Below are positions 35,046-47,218 of a stretch of 64,000 nucleotides of DNA, piece after piece. The first letter of the stretch is position 1; each line of letters starts with the position of its first letter. The notes under the pieces are model-generated. The model saw only the letters and a list, made by a program, of their open reading frames with translations, searched no databases and was not told where the DNA came from. This DNA comes from Heliopora coerulea (taxonomy: Eukaryota; Cnidaria; Anthozoa; Scleralcyonacea; Helioporidae), in assembly GCA_030142905.1 (NCBI GenBank), contig JASJOG010000050.1:1794001-1858000 (forward strand), written 5' to 3'. The translations under genes and the position numbers were made by a program.

Positions 35046-36575
35046 CGCAGTTGTTTCAACGTTAGATTTGGAAAAAGTGGGGGGCTACAGCCCCCGAGCC
35101 CCAGGCTTCGCCGTCCCGGAACAAAGATGGCCTCAAGAAGTGAAACCAGCCGCAAGCACTTACTCTTTTTTAAAGGAAGCCATTTCGTTCTTGCTTCCGT
35201 ATTTACCCATGGTAAAGTTCATTTATTGACTTCAGTATTCAAATGTTGTAAACAACCCCGGCTAGGTGCAAATAAATCAAAAAAGAACGAGATAAATGTG
35301 CTTCAATCCGGACCTCAGTCTCCCGATATTGCACACACCGTACTTAAGTTCTCGGAATGCTGGGATATACTTATATACAAACACAAATACGCGCTGCAGA
35401 ATTTTTTGCTTCAGTCACCAGGAGTCTAAATTAACTCCACGCACGTAATTAGTACCGTCGTACCGCGCTTCGTACAGTGAGCGAGGCGATAAAGATAATT
35501 TTTATGGAACATCTTTATATTGTTTACCCATTCTTGGTGTATCTGAACTCATTAAAGGGACCTGATAACATGACTGCAGTAAATCAGACTGGTGCTCCAA
35601 AACTACAAAGGGCGTTTGCTTCAGACGTCAGGACGTTGTTCTCTCGTTTTGTGGCAGAGTACTTCCTTTAAACTTTTTTTATTCGTTCAGAACTGCTTGC
35701 CTGCATTCCAACTTTTGGCGCTTCAAAAGACCACACAGAAATCTTTACAATGGGTGTTGGCAAGAAAAACATAAATTAAACTGAAAGAGAAAGCTGGTCG
35801 TTTGACGTATATTTCAAGAATGTGAAGTTTGACTTGAAGTATGAAGATACGTGTAATAATTACTATCAGTTCACATTGAATTTCACTGGCCTTTTTCAAC
35901 CCATTAAGTACAAGATTCGATAATAAAAGAACGAAGAGGATATTCGAAAAAGACGTAGAAGAACAAACACTAGAGCGTCAACCAAAAGGCTCGAAAACAT
36001 GTTTTCTATATTTAAAGTATTCGTGATCAAATTAGACGTGTTCTTCCCTTGCAGCCGTTTCTTCTCTTGGTCTTTCATCTTTCGCATTTTTACTTCTTTT
36101 GTTCGAAGCCCAGACTGTCAATTATGTTTAAATATCTAAACTTAGCTTTTCATTAGCCGATAAGCCGCTTTCAAGACACTGATTATTTTGTCTTTTAATG
36201 CACTATTTTATGCAATGTTTATTTTGAACGAATAAGCATGATAAATAGTATTTCGTTTTGCCAGTTACGCAGCAATACGACGGGTTTTGAATGGAATGAG
36301 TTTAAAAAAAGTAAACAGAATCCCCTTTTGGCTTTGCCTTAGTTTTTAGGAATGTTATGCATAGATGTTAAGCACGTGGCAGATTGGTGTAATTATATTT
36401 ATTATATAGCTGAGCTTGTTTTTTGGTCCGTACGCAAAATCACATATGCTGATTGATCGCTAAACGCTCTGATATTTTACGATATTGGACCGGTCCAATA
36501 CCCTTTTTACTCCAGATAGTTAAGTTTTGGCGGGTTAATCTTCGAGTGGATTTTAATTAAATTTAAGGAGAGTTA
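35046..36575. other. Non-coding intron
   Basis: The CCCCCGAGCCCCAGGCTTCGCCG phrase at about 35090-35113 looks like a transposon end. The 35127-35429 ORF has no recognisable domain. Nothing else was resolved. Confidence 0.45.
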
Positions 36576-36576
36576 G

Positions 36577-36906
36577 GGGCTGATTACTTGGAGAATTTCA
36601 GCCCGGCCTTCCGATAAAGTACTTGAAAAACGGAGCTCGCGGTTATATGAAGAGAGTTTCGGCCCGGTTTAAGCTACCCGGGCTGAAAAATCCCATGCAA
36701 TCGCACGCAAAAATTTCAGCCCGGGCTGAAAAGATGATTGACAGGCCTGGGAAGATGCAAATTGCCCAAACAATAAAAGCTACCTACAAATTCCTGCCTG
36801 GGTTCACTTCCTATTTGAGTTTCAGCCCAGGCTGAAATATTTCATGTAATCGGGACTTCTTTTAATCCGGTCTGCCGGGCTGAAATTTTCCCATGTAATC
36901 AGCTCA
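36577..36906. mobile_element. MITE with AGCTGATTAC-type TIR and internal palindromes
   Basis: Ends GGCTGATTACTTGGAGAATTTCAGCCCGG and CCGGGCTGAAATTTTCCCATGTAATCAG(CT) are imperfect inverted repeats of nearly 30 bp. The interior has several copies of the palindrome TTTCAGCCCGGGCTGAAA (for example about 36714-36731). The ORF at 36623-36835 lies wholly inside and is spurious. Confidence 0.65.
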
Positions 36907-36909
36907 TTA

Positions 36910-38260
36910 AGCATCTACAAAAAAAAAATCCCAAATAATAAAATGTGCTAAATTGCTCGAACACTGTTGCTGCTTTTGTTCAAAGCTAATTCTCTAAGAT
37001 TACGACAAAAGAATAACTAACTGGTAGAAACAATTAAGCAGCAAATTGAACAATGAAGTGGCGAGGTAAGGTAAACAGTAAGATTCTAGAAGAAAAAGCC
37101 GGTTTAAAGTGGGAAGGAAAACCAACCAAAAGCTATATGATAAATTCCTTATAAACCTTATTTACTCGGTTCGTACTGGAAAGTACTCGCCATTGGTTTT
37201 TTCGCACATACCTCAAGCTAATACTTCCCCATATGGACCTCGCTCTCGGTTAATGAGTATTTAGTATAGTGGTCTGAATCTAACTGGCTTAAGATTCTGG
37301 AGATATCCATCCATTTTGAATTCTAAAGAATAGATTGTGATCCAGAAAGATTTGAATGAACGTCGTAATTCCAGATTCAGAGTTGTTTTAAGCACTTAAA
37401 AGACAAACTTAGCTTAAACTCGATGAAGTGCGTTTTTTTAACCTTGCAATAGAGTAAATTTCACTCCAAAATGGAGTTAAATCAACGGCGACAAAGTGAG
37501 TTCAAACTGAGAACTTTTTCAACTCCTGAAAATAGCTGTCATTTTCATTCCATTTTGGAAAGCTATATTAACCAACTCCAAAATGGTGCTAAAATGGTGT
37601 CAAATTGACTATAAATTCAGAATTGTTACCCTTTAGTTAAAAGTATGTTAACAAACAATTCAAACACCAAGGAAACTAGCCAACTTAACAACCGGCAACT
37701 TTAATCCAAACGACCACAATAACTCCAAACGTTCATTTGAGAAAGGTGTATTTCAAAGAAATGTCATTATTTCCATGTTTTAATTTCAGAATAGTATTAA
37801 ATCGCTGAAATGTTCCTAATTACCAATTCTGTATACAGCTTTTCAAACTACGGCGGATGAGTTTGACGTTTGAATCTGCCTGCTTCTAATTAATAGGGAG
37901 CTTGAGGAACGTTTTTCTCGGTGAGAGCAACATGTGTGGCAAGTGCAGCTAGGAAGTGTTGGGTGTTGTTCCCGACAAAATACGAAAGTTAAGCAAAGCA
38001 AAATATCCAGCAGGAACGGCTATGAAATGTAAAACATTCGTTTTGTTCAACCCATGTCAATTTTTTTGATATTTGAGGAGATACAGCTTTCGTTTGCTTG
38101 AAATTTGGCAAACGTGTTAGGGGAGTAATGTCTAATTTGGAGATCTGTTTTCTGATGGTTTAAAGGTGTAAGGTACTTCTATATGCATCAGACCGTTACG
38201 TGTAGGTGTCACATGGTATATGATGGTTTTGTATAGTCTGAAAAAATGGCCGTCCTACCA
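36910..38260. other. Non-coding intron
   Basis: No coding exon was recognised. Around 37450-37620 a loosely repeated phrase (CTCCAAAATGG) occurs several times, possibly a decayed tandem repeat. Confidence 0.45.
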
Positions 38261-39489
38261 GGGGCGAGTCTAGACCAGTTCAAACAGGTTCTCGAACCTT
38301 GTCAAATTTTCCTACAAAACCGAGTTTTATTTTCCACTCGTAGATGCGTAACTATATTCGATTTTGGTGACTTGGGTCAGAACATAAAATAACCACCCCT
38401 TCCTCCGTAATAATGTTTATTGTTCGCTTTTATGCACGTTTGCGTGCAAAATTTAGTCGCCGCGCGTGTTAATTAGCCGTCTTTCCGTGGAAACGAGTCA
38501 GTTTACAGTCAGACATGCGTGGAACGTGGTCACACCTTCAATCCATCCATAGAAACCTGGTCAAAAGTCGTTTCTATTGACAGAGACGCTTAAGTCACTT
38601 ATTGGAACCTGGTCAAAGTCGCCTACCATTGGCTAACTGACGCAAATTCAATTACGGAACCTAGTCATGACCTGGTCAAGAGATTATAAATTCTTCCCCC
38701 CGACCTTCAACAGCTCGTTTTCCGAAGAGTCAATTTACATTTGAAAGCACGATTACTTACTCTGCCCTGAAAATGTAAATTAGATGTACCGTACCGCTTG
38801 GCCGACCAATTTCTCGTCGCTGAGATTGTTCCTCTTTCGATATTTGTTTGATTTATCGAGAGCTAGAAGGATAGTCCAATGTTGAGAAGTTCGAATTCAT
38901 TGAAAACGTGCGGAAGCCAGTAAATAGTCGAATATCGTTTCCCCGAGACAACGGTAAGTGTTGATAAGAAGCAAAAGTTTGGGCAAGAATGGGCTGAATG
39001 GCCGCTTAGATTTTCATGGTCAGTGTAGTCTACGTAGGATCTTTATGGAGCATTTTTTCTGTGGAATGGAGTACAGACAAAATTCAAGCCAACTCGACAA
39101 GCTCGTGAAATCTCCGTTTACGAGGTGGGCTACAGCGAGATCATTCCGTCATAACCATGGCTAATTTTATGCGCAGTATGAGAGGGGAAAGAGTTCTGAT
39201 TAATTATAGCTACTGGACCTGCTAATGCAAGCGCTGGTAAATAAGAATCGTAAATTATGTTGTCTCTTCAAGACAGTTCATCTGTGCGGAGGAAATCAAT
39301 TTCTTCAAAGAAGTCGGAGAGACGATGAGTTAAATAATCCAAACCTACCTTCAGGGTAACTTTCAATGCCTCGTTAGCATTAAGAATAAACAGTGGTGGC
39401 CAAACTCTAAAAGTACGTCTTAAAAATGCGTCACGAAATGCATTCTACATCTCAAAAGTAATCAAAAAAATGAAATGATTCCTACTATG

Positions 39490-39795
39490 GAAATAAATAT
39501 GTGAAATATATTGGCCGAAATTAAAGCCATCAAATATTTCTCTGTAATGCTAGACAAAGCTGCCAATATTTCCAACAAAGAAAAATTGCCGTTGGTTATT
39601 AGATTTATTGATGGAGCTAAAAATATCTATGAAGGATTTGTTGGTTACCACCTTTGTGAAGGAACAACTGGAGAAGCGATTAAGCGGATAATTATTAATG
39701 CTTTATCAGAGCTTAGGTCACTCATGAGTTACTGCCGTGGTCAATCCTATTAATGGTACTGGTGACATAGTGGGATGGTATGTCGGTGTCTCAAC
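39490..39795 (+). pseudogene. hAT transposase, DUF4371-like N-terminal piece
   Basis: The ORF of 80 residues reads IKAIKYFSVMLDKAANISNKEKLPLVIRFIDG...YEGFVGYHLCEGTTGEAI...YCRGQSY. It matches the layout of DUF4371-containing hAT transposases (Y.S...DE..D.SN.EQL....RY.....I.E.F.....G......CRGQ.YDGA). The catalytic Asp of the first block remains in VMLDKA. After a frameshift, NGTGDIVGW continues to the insertion at 39796. Confidence 0.65.
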
Positions 39796-40755
39796 CACAG
39801 AATAAGGAAGTAACCAGAAGGATCACTCGCGTCTGAACCTTTGAAGTTTTTGTCCAGAATTTTTCGAAATCGTCCCCAGACCCTTTGCTCGGCCAAAATC
39901 CTTGCAGCCAGTAAACCGGAGCCAGCTCAACAAGGATTTAATCTACGAAATGCGGTGTTGGTTCAGTAAAATGGTTATATCTTGAAAACCATTCGACCGA
40001 TTTTTATTCTACGAAGACTGGTTGAAGAGGAAAGGTAAATGATAATATTTCTGCTAACTATAAGTTATAAAAAGATTCCCAACTGACGATTCCCATATAT
40101 CTCCTATATGAGTAGGCCATTCGTGCGGCCCGCACAATCGATATAGTTTCTTTTCCCTCTCTGATGAATTATTTTTCTGTCAGCTTAATCTAAGGCTTGG
40201 ATATTGAAGTCTGTGTGCTAGTATAAGGTTCAATAATCAACAATCGAGTTCCTGAAGTAATATTAAGCGTCTTTGAGGCAAATTAATGTCACAACGAATA
40301 ACGATCATACAGAGTCTCACGTTACCCTGGTACAGTCACAGCTATGCAACAACAGGCTTTTCTTATGTAATGTATGAAATAACTTCGATTTGCGTTAGAC
40401 TTAAAACTATGGGTTGATTTGTTTATAACGTTCATTATTGTTCCTTGCTGCGGAAACTAATACGTCTAAATTTAACAGTTGGGAATCTTTTTGTAACTTA
40501 TAGTTACCAGAAATATTATCATTTACCTTTCCTCTTCAACCAGTCTTCGTAGAATGAAAATCGGTCAAATACTTTTCAAGATATAACCATTTTACTGAAC
40601 CAACACCGCATTTCGTAGATTAAATCCTTGTTGAGCTGGCTGCGGTTTACTGGCTGCGACGACTTTGGCCGAGCGAAGAGTGTGGGAACGGCCTCAAAAA
40701 AGTGAGGACACGTTACACCCTCGAGTGGTCCTTCTGGTTACTTCCTTATTCTGTG
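39796..40755. mobile_element. Foldback-type non-autonomous element with perfect 8-bp TSD
   Basis: The element begins CACAGAATAAGGAAGTAACC and ends with its exact complement. The inverted repeats run about 285 bp inward (39796-40085 and 40478-40755) at high identity, leaving about 390 bp of unrelated centre. GTCTCAAC occurs at 39788-39795 and 40756-40763. An 8-bp TSD fits hAT-superfamily transposition. It is inserted in a hAT transposase relic; no coding capacity of its own is seen. Confidence 0.85.
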
Positions 40756-40763
40756 GTCTCAAC

Positions 40764-41060
40764 CCTTATTCATCAAGAATTTAGTGAAGGTGTCTATGTC
40801 CACAGCATGAATCATCGACTGGACCTGTGTGTTGCAAATACAACATTTGTTCATTGCCACTTATACTGAATATGATGGGACCTGTCTGGAAACACTGACT
40901 TTTTTTTTTTTTTACAATTTCGCCAAATGCCAATAATACTTGGTCAGTAAAATCAAAGCATAGTTGCCCAAGTTTCAATTCATGTTTTTTGCACAAGATG
41001 GATTGGTCATATTGATTGTTTAGCCAAAATTGGCAAGCTTTTGAAACCAATTGTTTCTTT
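40764..41060 (+). pseudogene. hAT transposase, piece after the nested insertion
   Basis: Immediately after the TSD the + strand reads EGVYVHSMNHRLDLCVANTTFVH (about 40785-40855). This equals the YVHCxxHxLNL block that follows CRGQxYDGA in DUF4371 hAT transposases, so the two halves belong together. A poly-T run and stops end it at about 40900. Confidence 0.6.
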
Positions 41061-42682
41061 AGCCCATTGTATGTACATTATTTAGCCCATTGTCTATAGA
41101 TTACAGTTCAAAATATCTTCTTGAGTTGCACGACAGATCCAGTTTTAGTCGCAACTCTGCTGGCATTATATTTTAGTCCCAGTTGTCTGATAATTCATTT
41201 TTCAGTGCAGCAAATAGAATTCACCTTTATTTACTTGAGTTACTCAAAGATTTACCTATTGAACAATTTTTTTCCAAAAATTGTCCTCCCAAAATGCAGG
41301 AAAACTTCCTGGGCTTGCCAAATTCAAAACTTTTCCGGAGGAATATGCCCCCGGACCCCCTAGATATATTGCGTCTTCGGCGCTAGAAACCTGGTCACAG
41401 AAAATCCTAGATCCGTCCCTGCCTATGGTGTCAAATGGTGTATGATGGATAAACGGAAAGGCAGGTCAGATGATACAGATTGTAAAGGTGGAGTTGTACG
41501 GCTCCCTACTAGTCAGATAGTTGTCAGGCAGTGTCGGATGGTATACTATGACTAAACGGGAAACGTGCGTCAGATAGCGTAGATTATGCAGATGGTATCA
41601 GATGGTTTCAACTTTGTCAGATGATTGTGTGGAAGACTAGGTCCACGTTTTCCTCTGGCCTAATTTCGGGGCAATCAACTGAGAGGACGGAGAGTGAAAA
41701 CTGATATTGTTAACACACGGGCGAGCAAGGCTAGGAGAAGCATACTTGTTTCACTTGCAAAGTGCCAAATTTACCAGTCGATTTTCCAACCAGAGGCGGC
41801 CTTCAGAACTGCCCATAACGATCCAGTTCGATCAGGCAAAACATATTTTCATCCCCAGTGTTCTTTCGTGAGTCATCGAAGCTGCGCGAATTAACAATCG
41901 AAGACCAATAAAGTCAAAAAATGAGATCAGTAAAGGATTCAATTATCAATGAAGCTGAAAAGATGTATTTATGTCTGCCACTTATGGATCCGGCGAAATC
42001 TTTACTTTTGAAATTGCCTCATGTGTTTTTGAGTTAATGTCAAACGAAGTTGAAGATGCCTGATCGGTATGTTTTGGGGTTGCTCTGTTTGGGACTGAGG
42101 CTCCTTAGCTAAAAATGATGAATAAGCTTGAGAACTTTAAAAATAGGAAGTAGGTTTTGACATGTGACATAAGAGAACTTAAGATTTTAGCTATGGACAA
42201 CTCATGTTTGGCGATGAGCTGTTAAAATTACATTTTCCTTTGTGGATTATTATGAAGACTAGATTCTGAGGCAGATAATCGCGATACCTGGCACTTCTGA
42301 CAAAGGATATCTAATGAAAACTTGACGTCTAAGTCTCTGAGCAATTAGCAACAGTGATAAAACCAGCTTAAGAGCACAATGGAAGAACTAATTTGCACAG
42401 ATGTAAGGGAAAATTAAAGTTCTATTGTTTACTGTGGCTGAAACAGGTGCCATAATTGCTAAAAATGATGTAGATGTTACGGAGACACAGCGAAACTTGA
42501 TAACCATGATCAACGCCATATCGAGGTGCAATAATTTACAAAGGCTAGACCGTCGAAGTTATTCGGTAGAATGAAAGCATATTACAAGCGATAACCGAAG
42601 CTGGCTATTACGCACGAACGCTCACAAGCCACATAAAGCAGATAAATGTCGCAGAACAACTGGCCGAAAGACGAAAAGAGGA

Positions 42683-42925
42683 AAGCTCAACTTGAGTTCG
42701 AACAAGCTAAGTTTGAATTGCAGCGGGATCATGAGAGATGCGAGCGTGCTTGTCAAATCAAACAGAATGAGAAATTTTTGCAACAAAAGCTAAAATACCA
42801 GCAGATGTTAGACTAAACTCAAACAGTCCAACCAAACGATGTAGTTCCTGAGAAATTGTCAAAGCTATTAATGACTAAATTTAACGGATCATTTAGCGAT
42901 TGGCTAAGAGTTACTCTTAAGAGTT
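42683..42925 (+). pseudogene. BEL/Pao-like Gag fragment
   Basis: The + strand encodes a charged helical segment (KAQLEFEQAKFELQRDHERCE...) followed, after one stop, by VPEKLSKLLMTKFNGSFSDWLR. The phrase KLPKLxxxKFxGxxxDWxxF is the start of the DUF1759 Gag domain of BEL/Pao retroelements. The fragment ends soon afterwards. LTRs were not identified. Confidence 0.5.
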
Positions 42926-42929
42926 AACT

Positions 42930-44502
42930 TGCTTTTAACGGATAAAAACTCCTGCAGATATTTTACTCCAAACACAGAGAAAAATACGATTATTGAAAGC
43001 ATGGCCTGGAGTCTTAAAAAATAAATATCGGGAATGAAAAATCCTATTTAAATTATTTAGGTTATCACTTGCTTGTGGTTTGATGTAAGCATTTTAAACT
43101 TTTCTTGATGAAGCCATAGGTTGTACTGGTGTATTTATCTTCATTGCAACGCACTACCTGCTTGACTCCACTTTTCTTATCGTACAAAATATAATTTTCA
43201 TGATCCCTGAACAACTGTTCCTAATATGGTCATATGAAGCCAATAGCAAATGATAACATTTCTCAACGCCTATATTTTTAGGGATAAGAATATTATAAGA
43301 CTTCGATTTTTTAGTTTCATACGTACATGCCATAAGACCGGATGGATTGCGTACCATAGGAAACCGAGAATTCTTTCAGAGGTAATTTTCCTTGATTGAG
43401 GTAAACCAATCTCAAGATTATTTTTGGAATCCCTGATGTGGTCATTTTTGGCTTTAGATTAGGGAAAAGTACTGTACGTAAACGAAGCATTGAAGGGTGT
43501 GTCCTTGATAGAATTTTTGTCCTAGATATTGATCCATGTAACCTGTCGTGTACTAGCAGGCATGAGCAGACACATGTACGCGTCTCGCGGACATTTTTTA
43601 AAACTTTGTACAACTCAAGAAGAAAAGTTAATGACGAGATTTTCCACTAACTGAACGAAACTGAATATCCGAAGTTGTTTTTATTTAGAGTTCCTGCCAT
43701 GGAAATGGAGAAAATTTTTATTACTTTGCTACCTTAAACTACCATCATCGCTTTCCCTTTCTGCCAAATGTGGACTTACTAGCTCAAACCGTTCCAAAAT
43801 TATGTTCAAGGGAAGCACGAGCTGCAAAAAACCAGAAAAACAGTGTTCAGCAACCTTTTGCTAGGTGCTTTCTTTTTTCTTTTGGCAAGTTTACTTCACA
43901 GCTCATGCAAGCATAAATTAAAAGGTCCATTCAAGTCGTTCCATACTTTGCCTCTTCTTTCTTTTACCGCTAACAAATTTAAATACCTAATAAGTTAACG
44001 TCGTACTTGTCCCACTAATTGGTGATCCATTTCTACTTTTCTTAATTAAGGAATAACGCCGTTTCCTAATTCAAACTTTCTAACTGCCTATCCTGCGTGA
44101 TATTTCATTTAGTTACACTGGCATTTTATCTGATGTGTTGTTTAATTTATCTGCAAATTGTGTGCACTTATATATAAGGACACTTTCGTTTGACTTGTCT
44201 GCAGATTGTTTGCATATACAGGGAAGAACACTTCGTGGGGAAAAAAACCCCACAAATAACATTAGAATAATAACATTTTATATGCTAATAGATATCCTTT
44301 ACTAATGAACGTTAGGGGGGCCTGTGAAAGACTTGACTAACCAAGCTATGACAAACTAGCAATTCGACCAATCACGAAGGCCACTGAAGAACTCAAGGGA
44401 ACAACAATGAATCAACGATTCAGGAATTCATACATGAATTCAGGAATTGATTAATTAACCAGTTTTATTTCGTGAACTACCATTTGTTTTGCTTTCTTAC
44501 AG
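42930..44502. other. Non-coding last intron
   Basis: No protein signature was recognised, although ORFs at 43317-43613 (-) and 43438-43650 (+) overlap each other. The stretch ends with the pyrimidine-rich acceptor TTTTGCTTTCTTACAG. Confidence 0.45.
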
Positions 44503-44591
44503 GGAACGGTGGACAAAGTACAAAATTATTGGGTGGTGCTATTGCTGGAATTGTGGTTGGCGTTGCCATTTTGGTCATTGTAATAGTCTAA
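44503..44591 (+). CDS. Terminal exon: transmembrane helix and stop of the Ig-like protein
   Basis: AG acceptor at 44501-44502. In the phase-1 frame demanded by the preceding exon the product is NGGQSTKLLGGAIAGIVVGVAIL followed by five more hydrophobic residues and TAA at 44589-44591. A short Gly/Ser linker leads into a roughly 20-residue hydrophobic helix with a GxxxG-like pattern, and there is essentially no cytoplasmic tail. That this frame, out of three, gives a perfect membrane anchor is good support for the whole exon chain. A tail-less anchor suggests an adhesion or decoy receptor or a partner-dependent receptor; function is unknown. Confidence 0.8.
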
Positions 44592-44810
44592 GAAAGGATA
44601 AGTTCACATCTGTCATCACAACATTTATTAAGCTATATGCAGGTTTTTTAATCTTTAAGGGTCCTGATTGTGCATTATATTTGTAGTTAGTTTGTAAACT
44701 CACTGAAAATCCTACAAGATATGTACCAAACCACTGTAGCGTAGAACACCTGCCGGAAAGTGTAAGCTGGCAAAATTTTCTACAACACCAATAAAGAATA
44801 AAATTTCATT
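44592..44810 (+). terminator. 3' UTR with tandem polyadenylation signals
   Basis: AATAAA occurs at 44790-44795 and 44797-44802 followed by a T/GT-rich stretch (TTTCATTTGTTTTCTCTC), about 200 bp after the stop codon at 44591. This is the expected end of the Ig-like transcript. Confidence 0.7.
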
Positions 44811-45845
44811 TGTTTTCTCTCAATTTTATTTTACCAATATATTTATACTGTATAAATTTATATTGTTAAAATTATTGAAACTACTGAGAATTTTAAATTA
44901 AAGGTATAGAAATGGTAATTATGTAAAAAGTGAGGATGTTTCTTTGAAAAATCATATTTAAAATTACACATAAAAAAAGTATTATAAGAAATGTTTCGCC
45001 TCACAGTTGGTGGAAAAGGGTTGTCAATAGAGCGGGTAGTGTAGCGGGACAAACGACATGTTTAGACCACCAAACTTTGAGTCTTCTTGGTTTGATGAGC
45101 TTAAGGGAGCTCCTGCTATATTTTCAGTTGTGCTGGCATGATCATATTTTCGTAAGTCCATTAAGTTTTTTTGAAGTAGTTTTTGATAGTTTATCATCGC
45201 GACTGTGATACTTACTATCTCGAGCTCAATAAATTCATTTTACATGGAATTGGAACTTTTTGACATATTGCTTTTTTCACATATCAAAATGAGACGTTTT
45301 CATAAGTGAAATATCTAATTCAAATGGGAAATGACATGGCTCATAATTTCTAATGTGAAATGTTCGTATACGAAACATCTATATCACTAACGAAATGGGA
45401 GATTCATGGATGAATATTAATTTCCTAATTGAATTAATTTTCATTTCACGTATTGGATTGAAACATTTACACAAATGAGGTACTGTCAAGACTTTACTCT
45501 GCCGACATCGGGAAGTCTCTAAGGCGTTTAAACTCTTTAAAAGTAATATCAGGTATTTGAAGATTATTATGGAGTCAAAAAAAATTCAGTTAATACTCGA
45601 TACTCCTTAATACGGAACTTGTTTCAAGAGTTTCCTCAATTATCCAACACTGTAGGGAGCCTCCTTAACTGTAAAATACGTGCTTGATGTTTTTAGGACA
45701 ACATGATTAATATCGATGTCAACACGCCACAAATTAATACATTGACAATGTCGAAAAAAACACAACAGGCATGAAAGAAATTGTCTTGTTTGAACTCTTG
45801 ATTGCTTTTTCGGGCAATTCATTCTACTTCATACTACTTGATGAC
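44811..45845. other. Intergenic, nothing recognised
   Basis: AT-rich sequence without a recognisable gene. It lies between the host polyadenylation site and the DIRS relic. Confidence 0.5.
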
Positions 45846-46760
45846 GAAAATTTCACCATGGACCAAGCATGACACAGTGGCTTTGTGATTTAATCTAGAT
45901 GCAAACAAGTCAATTTTGAAAGGACCCCAAAGTTTAGTAATGTCTTCAAACACCTTCGTGTTCAGAGACCATTCTGCAGAACCATCTAAAAGCCTTCATT
46001 CTTTATCTGCAACCACATTTGTTACACCTGGGATATGGCAAGAATTAAGCCAGATATTTCTGGCAGTGCTCCACTTCCAAATTTGTTGTGCCATATCATT
46101 GCATTCCATTGATTTTGTGCTTCCCATTGCATTGATGTACGACACTGCACTTGTATTACCTGACTGGACGCTTATATGTTTATTATTTACTCCACTACAG
46201 AATGACTGAAGGCGCAGTAGTACTGCTTTTAACTCTAAATAATTGTGGGAACATTTCTCTTTTGAGGCTCCAGAAACCTCCAGTTTGTCTTCCCTCACAT
46301 ACTGCACCCTATCCTGTTTTAGAGGCATCAATAGTAATGGTTAGGTCTGGATCACTCTGCATTATGTCAGTTCTAACCTGAATTATCTTATCATAGTTAC
46401 CCTTATTTCTTTGTAAAGCTACTGTCTTATTCTTCTCCAAATTTCTATAGTGCAATTCTCCAAGCTGTGCCCCTGGGAGGGTGGACACTATCAACCCTAT
46501 TACTTGAGCAACCTCTCTAATGGTGGGCTTTTCTTCATGCAACAGGTTCTCACATACCTGTTTAACATTGTTCGCTTTTCTGGGTGGAAGACGTATAGTC
46601 ATAGTGATGCTATTTAATATAAACCCAAGAAATTTTATTTCTTGATTGGGTACAAACACTGATTTTGTGGGATGAATAATAAATCCCACCTTGAGAAATG
46701 TACTAACAGTTTCAAGAATCAAACTTAAAACTGTTATGTTGCTAGGTATCTTCATATTTT
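45846..46760 (-). pseudogene. DIRS-type retrotransposon: RT C-terminal part and RNase H
   Basis: Minus strand 46755-46309 encodes FLKVGFIIHPTKSVFVPNQ, then EIKFLGFILNS, PTIREVAQVIGLIVSTLPG and LTITIDASKTG. These are the RT thumb/connection and first RNase H Asp of DIRS and Ngaro elements. 46331-45996 in another frame continues ELKAVLLRLQSF...ISVQSGNTSAVSYINAMGS...HIPGVTNVVADKE (RNase H), followed by a DLFASRLN block to about 45,900. The tyrosine-recombinase ORF and ITRs were not found, so the 3' end is missing. One frameshift at about 46320 separates the blocks. A Penelope element separates it from its N-terminal half at 49,177-49,680. Confidence 0.75.
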
Positions 46761-46812
46761 TTATTAGCTATGTTCCTGTAGCAGATAAAATTGTTTAAAA
46801 ACGGTAAACTAA

Positions 46813-46839
46813 GCTTTAGGACTACGCGTCCATCGTCAG
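46813..46839 (-). ncRNA. Hammerhead-like motif in left terminal repeat
   Basis: The minus strand shows CTGACGA, GGAC...GTCC and TAAAGC. CUGANGA allows C at the variable position and stem II pairs perfectly, but the expected GAAA reads TAAA, so activity is doubtful. Confidence 0.4.
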
Positions 46840-46984
46840 GATAAAATGGTTTGACATTTTTAACTTAAAGAGGTATCTCTTTAAGTTTCATACAGTTATT
46901 TTAAGAACTAAACTATCCAACAGTCTTTGGTAACTGTGTATACCTCTTTAAAGCGTATATTACTCCTCATCTTCTACTTTATCT

Positions 46985-47218
46985 TAAATTACCAATCATC
47001 ATGGTATCTACGTATTTAAAAACTGTGTTTAAATTTGTTACCACGACAAAATCGCTGTTTTATACAGATTACTTTTGAAAGATCCCATGAAATCGTGCCA
47101 AGCGAAAATGAAATCTCTCCTTTCGTCGAAAAAGCGAAAACATGGTGACAGATTGCACAAGAAGTAGTAACACGACTGACGCTGTATGGTTCACCAAAAA
47201 TACACAAGGAAGGAGTGC
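46985..47218 (+). pseudogene. Penelope RT, N-terminal segment
   Basis: Frameshifted + strand sequence ends with the block RLTLYGSPKIHKEGV (about 47170-47217), the universal Penelope L.GLPK.HK motif just before LRPI. It is interrupted exactly there by a 256-bp palindromic insertion and resumes at 47475. Confidence 0.65.

Larger units (their letters stand above)
38262..41423 (+). mobile_element. hAT-type transposon (degenerate), with nested insertion
   Basis: The left end CAGGGGCGAGTCTAGACC (38262) and right end ...GGATCTAGGATTTTC when read on the minus strand from 41423 (CAGGGACGGATCTAGG) form imperfect 15-bp TIRs of hAT style. Inside are two pieces of a DUF4371/ZMYM1-like hAT transposase on the + strand. 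No clear 8-bp TSD was found at these ends, so the outer boundary is tentative. Confidence 0.5.

Noticed and set aside
36623..36835. 70-residue ORF
   Set aside because: Lies entirely within a MITE built of CAGCCCGGGCTG palindromes.
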